24,235 nt of DNA from Utricularia gibba (taxonomy: Eukaryota > Streptophyta > Magnoliopsida > Lamiales > Lentibulariaceae): positions 1-24,235 of the forward strand of contig NEEC01000347.1 in the NCBI GenBank assembly GCA_002189035.1, written 5' to 3'. A program made the position numbers and the translations under genes. A model generated the notes under the pieces. That model was not told where the DNA came from, did not search any database, and worked only from the letters and a program-made list of their open reading frames with translations. Below, one piece after another: positions 20,698 through 24,235 of the stretch (its first letter is position 1; each line of letters opens with the position of its first letter).

Positions 20698-21244
20698 GTG
20701 GTTTGAGACAGAAGTTAGAGCTATTTTTCCCGCAGAAGACTGATCAAGTTTTTAGCCGTCTGTTTTGTGGTAGAAAGCATTGAGCGTCGTGCTTTGATTC
20801 TGCGGCGTGGTGATGATGCTATCCATTGCTGCTTCATTCATTATTAGTACCGTCTGCTGCTTGTTACTCTCCCCACCTGCCTTTGAAATTAACTTATTTT
20901 GGAGTTTAATTATCCACTAATCATGCAAGTTTTTCTCGGGTACTCCTAATAATAATAAGAGATTGTTTGATAATAGTATACATTCGGAGTAATATTTTTA
21001 TACTAAAATATCAAACATACTCTAAGAATAATGATAATAATAATAATAATAGGAAATTTGTAATTTACTACAATTCTACAAATCATTTTGTAAGAATTTC
21101 TTTATTTATTGTAATGATAATAATAATAATGACACAAAGATGCAAAACCACACCGTGGATCCATTCGGGTTCAAGTATCCGACTGAAAGCAAAAAGTATT
21201 TATTATTATTATTATTTTGAATGACTATCATTTCGATCTGGTGA
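20698..21244. other. VAP27 3' flank and microsatellite-bearing spacer
   Basis: The first part is probably VAP27 3' UTR. Trinucleotide runs follow: ataataataataataatag near 21031-21050, again near 21117-21130, and tattattatt near 21199-21216. The last is complementary to the first two, so the segment can pair with itself. No gene is seen. Confidence 0.55.
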
Positions 21245-23441
21245 CACCTCATCGGTTGTGGCTTCCGAGGAGCGAATCTGGCCGGTTGGGATGCTTTGGA
21301 CCGGCGTCTGGAATTCCGTTTTCCAGATTTGAGTCGTCGTTCCGATGGTGGAATACGCGTCAGTTCCCTTTTCGTTCAAGTCCTGCTGTTGCTGCCGCTA
21401 CCTGCACTCTCTGATTCTCGCCACAGGCCCCGGGGCTTACTGAAATTTACGGTTGCTACGCGGAATTTTCAAAGATACAGGGTCCGATTGGCGGTAGATG
21501 TTGGTGGCGACCAAGGGTATTTTGGAATTTTCAGGAAGGATTTGGTGACGCAACGCCGGCTGCGAGTGTCAGCCGTGGAGGCCAGGCAACCCGAATGGAT
21601 CGGCAATGGTGAAAAGGTAATAATTTTTGTATACTCGTGTTTGTATACGTGAACATCTGTTGCTCTTCATGATTTTTAAGGCTGTAGCTGCGTAAGTATG
21701 CAGATGGAAAAAGAAAACAAAATTGAATTCGAATGAAAATGTGGGATATGTAATTGCCTTTTGAAATCGCCATGGTTAAATAAAGGGAACATTCTATGTG
21801 CATCTTCCAGCTGCAAGCTTTACTTTAACATGGATATTAGGAAATGTGTACAGATGTCCAGTGAAGGTGCCTTGGAATCAAGTCACAGACTGAAAACGAG
21901 CGGATTACAGAAAAGGGTTGTTTTTGGTCTGGGAATCGGTTTATCTGCAGCAGGAGTAGTGCTCGCGGGTGGATGGGTATACACTATTACACTTGCTGCG
22001 GCAGTTTTTGTTGGAGCCAGGGAGTATTTTGAGTTAGTCAGGAGTCGTGGAATTTCAGCTGGAATGGCTCCTCCCCCTCGATTCGTATCAAGAGCTTGTT
22101 CTGTTATCTGTTGTGTGATGCCTATTCTTACTCTGTAAGAGCTTTTTCTTTGTCTATTATTTAGGCCCCTCATGAAGCAAGAACCTTTCTGCTATCATAA
22201 TATATTAATTTTCGTTATTTGCTGAATTTGATTCCCTACCCTGTCAGATACTATGGGAATATTGACATCTCAGTCACATTTGCGGCCTTTTTCGTTGCTG
22301 TGGCTCTGATCTTGCAACGAGGAAGTCCACGTTTTGCTCAGCTTAGCAGTACGATGTTTGGATTATTTTATTGTGGATTTCTTCCTTGTTTCTGGTTAAG
22401 CTAAGGTGTGGTTTGGCAGCCCCAGGTCTGAACACAAGTAAGATTAGTTCAGTTTCGTGTTCTTTGTGGAACTCGTTGTACTCTACTTCATCAGTATGTG
22501 TGTAATGTGAATTCATTTTTTACAATGAAAACTTTCGTTTTCCCATTTCTTTTTCCTAGTTATTTGGCCGACATTAGGATCAATAGTGATGAGAAAACGT
22601 CTTGACCAGCAAGTATGGCACATTGTTTTAAATCCACGCATGTACTTGTTATAGGATCAGCAGCTTCTTGGCCCATTCTTCTTGGAGGGCCAACTCTGTG
22701 GACTGTTGGTCTTGTGGCCACCTTGGTCTCAATTTCCAGTGTTATAGCAGCTGATACATTTGCTTTCTTTGGTGGAAAGGTATCCATTTCTCGCCAATCC
22801 TAAACATTTCTGCTACAGGCCCGACCCTTGATGTATGCACAATGTGTTACAGGTCTTTGGTCGAACTCCACTCACTACAGTCAGTCCAAAAAAGACATGG
22901 GAAGGGGTTCTCTTTGGATTAGGTGGTTGCATAGCAACTTCAGTGTTCCTAAGCAGGATCTTTGGCTGGCCTGCATCTTCTCTTAGGTTCTTTCTTCACC
23001 CTTTGTTTTCTTACAGTCATTCTCTTTCCGTTTTGTTTTCATACCCAGTGGCATTGTGTGTAAGCTGTTCTCTATCCAATTTATCTCAGTTCTGTTGCGC
23101 TTGGGTTTCTGATCTTCCTCGGCTCCCTATTTGGCGATCTTACCGAGTCCATGATCAAGCGTGATGCTGGTGTCAAAGATTCAGGTTCACTTATACCTGG
23201 ACATGGTTAGGCCACTCGATCTTGTTTTGATGCATCTGTTCTTCTCATGGCATCAGCTACTACAGCCTGCATACATCTTCCAAGTTTGACTACATGGAGC
23301 TATGAATTCCCTTCATCTCTAATCCTATAATTGTTATTGGTTCATTCAGGTGGTGTTCTTGACAGGACAGATAGCTACATCTTTACAGGAGCACTGGCTT
23401 ATGCATTCGTTAAAACATTCTTACCCCTCTTTGGAGTTTGA
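21245..23441 (+). CDS. Phosphatidate cytidylyltransferase, plastid CDS4/CDS5 type (start unclear, one frame break)
   Basis: Makes CDP-diacylglycerol from CTP and phosphatidate in the plastid membrane for phosphatidylglycerol synthesis. Exons: up to 21616, then 21854-22134, 22248-22437, 22655-22779, 22853-22986, 23090-23205, 23350-23441. Many membrane segments ([48 protein letters not shown]). The cytidylyltransferase signature is complete: SMIKR, KDSG and [11 protein letters not shown]. The exon 1 frame is open from 21245 to 21616 but has no ATG. The start may lie in another frame behind an indel, or be the Met at 21854. One base appears missing near 22395 (FW-KLRCGL), where the raw frame stops. 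Transit-peptide-like arginine/serine sequence fills exon 1. Confidence 0.88.
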
Positions 23442-23815
23442 TAAACAAATGCTGCCGGATTCCGGTGTGGCCAGGCGACATCCCTACGACCATGACAACT
23501 TACAACGAGGTAACTATGTGCTCTGTGATGGTGATTTTGCCGTTGACACAACTCACATTATTGGTGCCTGAAAAAGGCGTAGTTCTCCTTAGAATTTTGG
23601 GCCAGGGAAACTTAATCCTCCAAGTTCCTTGCATACTCCTCGACCATAAATAGCAAGAGGATGGATTATGTGCTGCAGTTGCTACTTCTTTGATTGAATA
23701 AACATATAGAACTGCGCATTCGTAGATTCATCTCTGTTCTTGAGACACGTACATATGTGTAGGAATGCATGCATGAGACATGCAGAACAGCTATGAGATG
23801 TAGCAGGAAAATCAG
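23442..23815 (+). other. 3' UTR and flank of the CDS4/5-type gene
   Basis: No further exon of the cytidylyltransferase is expected after the stop at 23439-23441. The stretch is consistent with 3' UTR up to a polyadenylation signal at 23697. Confidence 0.5.
23697..23702 (+). terminator. Candidate AATAAA polyadenylation signal
   Basis: AATAAA lies 256 bases after the stop codon, a plausible 3' UTR length for the cytidylyltransferase gene. Confidence 0.45.
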
Positions 23816-24235
23816 ATGAAAGAAGCAACTAGTGAAATTCATAAGCTTTCTGAGTTCCTTGTTTCAAAGATAGAACAGCAGCAGAAGCATCATGTCTTGT
23901 TTGTTCTGTTTTGTTTTTTTTTGTCCAACAGCCTTGCAGAAGAATTCAAAAGCATCAAAATTAGTAGTCATACGATGGAACTGATACGCAAATCTAAGCG
24001 AATAACTAGGGATAGTGAGTGCAACAGTCAGTAAGTGATAAATGGAGTTCAGCCTCTCCAAGCTGAAGCTGAAATCAGCTCCTTGCGTTGCCAGCAGAGA
24101 ACAAGAGAAGACTGTCTCTTCTCCACTTGAAATCCTCCAACAGAGGCCCTTTTGATAATACATTCTGCCTGCGCATCTGCGAAGTGGCTGAAGGTTACAG
24201 GGGAGAAACCAGCTGACAAAAACATGGACCTCCAG
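23816..24235 (+). other. Unidentified sequence with possible coiled-coil exon scraps
   Basis: Two short open stretches on the plus strand are rich in charged residues: EIHKLSEFLVSKIEQQQ (from 23816) and LAEEFKSIKISSHTMELIRK (about 23930-23990). They look helical. They are separated by a T-rich stretch with gtcttg and ccaacag ends that could be a short intron (about 45 bases, too short for a normal plant intron). I do not recognise the protein, and the frame does not stay open afterwards. Confidence 0.25.

Noticed and set aside
21168-21185. tRNA T-loop-like string ggttcaagtatcc
   Set aside because: No acceptor stem, D-loop or anticodon arm is found around it.
1-24235. CRISPR array, phage, defence island or other prokaryotic system
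   Set aside because: All genes are spliced plant genes; the repeats are gene duplicates and microsatellites without regular spacers.

Overview
This is nuclear DNA of a flowering plant. The genes have many short exons with GT-AG introns, the protein families are plant-typical, the spacers are AT-rich with long T runs and microsatellites, and no bacterial operon layout is visible. The species cannot be told from the sequence alone.

Layout. (1) 1-2623 (+): 3' part of a SET-domain methyltransferase gene of the Rubisco-LSMT-like type, whose 5' end lies outside the window; its last intron appears to be a GC-AG intron. (2) 3065-5045: a debris field. It holds a head-to-head inverted repeat of a small membrane-protein gene (called M here), M 3' flank, an antisense copy of the last exon of the FHA gene, and a broken cyclophilin (CYP18-1/PPIL3 type). 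(3) 5370-9417 (+): an FHA-domain/coiled-coil gene with 13 exons that can be traced, but with about four frame breaks. (4) 9437-13837: rearranged copies of an M + VAP27 cassette: a truncated M, a scrambled M (9880-10404), a VAP27 pseudogene (10717 to about 12175), an orphan cyclophilin first exon, a small FHA fragment, then the cassette inverted (VAP27 first-exon fragment plus the best-preserved M gene, 13164-13837, -). (5) 13900-17700: AT-rich spacer with one M exon-1 relic. (6) 17766-20697 (+): a third cassette with an M copy broken by one nonsense codon and an intact VAP27 gene of 8 exons. (7) about 21245-23441 (+): a plastid phosphatidate cytidylyltransferase (CDS4/CDS5 type) with a perfect C-terminal signature, one frame break and no visible start codon. 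(8) 23442-24235: 3' flank and unidentified sequence.

The genes are not an operon and need not share a pathway. The functional set, if expressed, covers protein-lysine methylation, FHA phosphopeptide binding, ER/plasma-membrane contact sites (VAP27) and plastid CDP-diacylglycerol synthesis. The main story is structural. An M-VAP27 unit with a constant spacing of about 313-344 bp was copied three times, once inverted, and fragments of the neighbouring FHA and cyclophilin genes were reshuffled between the copies. M itself is a family of small proteins with about four membrane segments that I do not recognise. One M-derived inverted repeat could fold into a long RNA hairpin matching its intact relatives.
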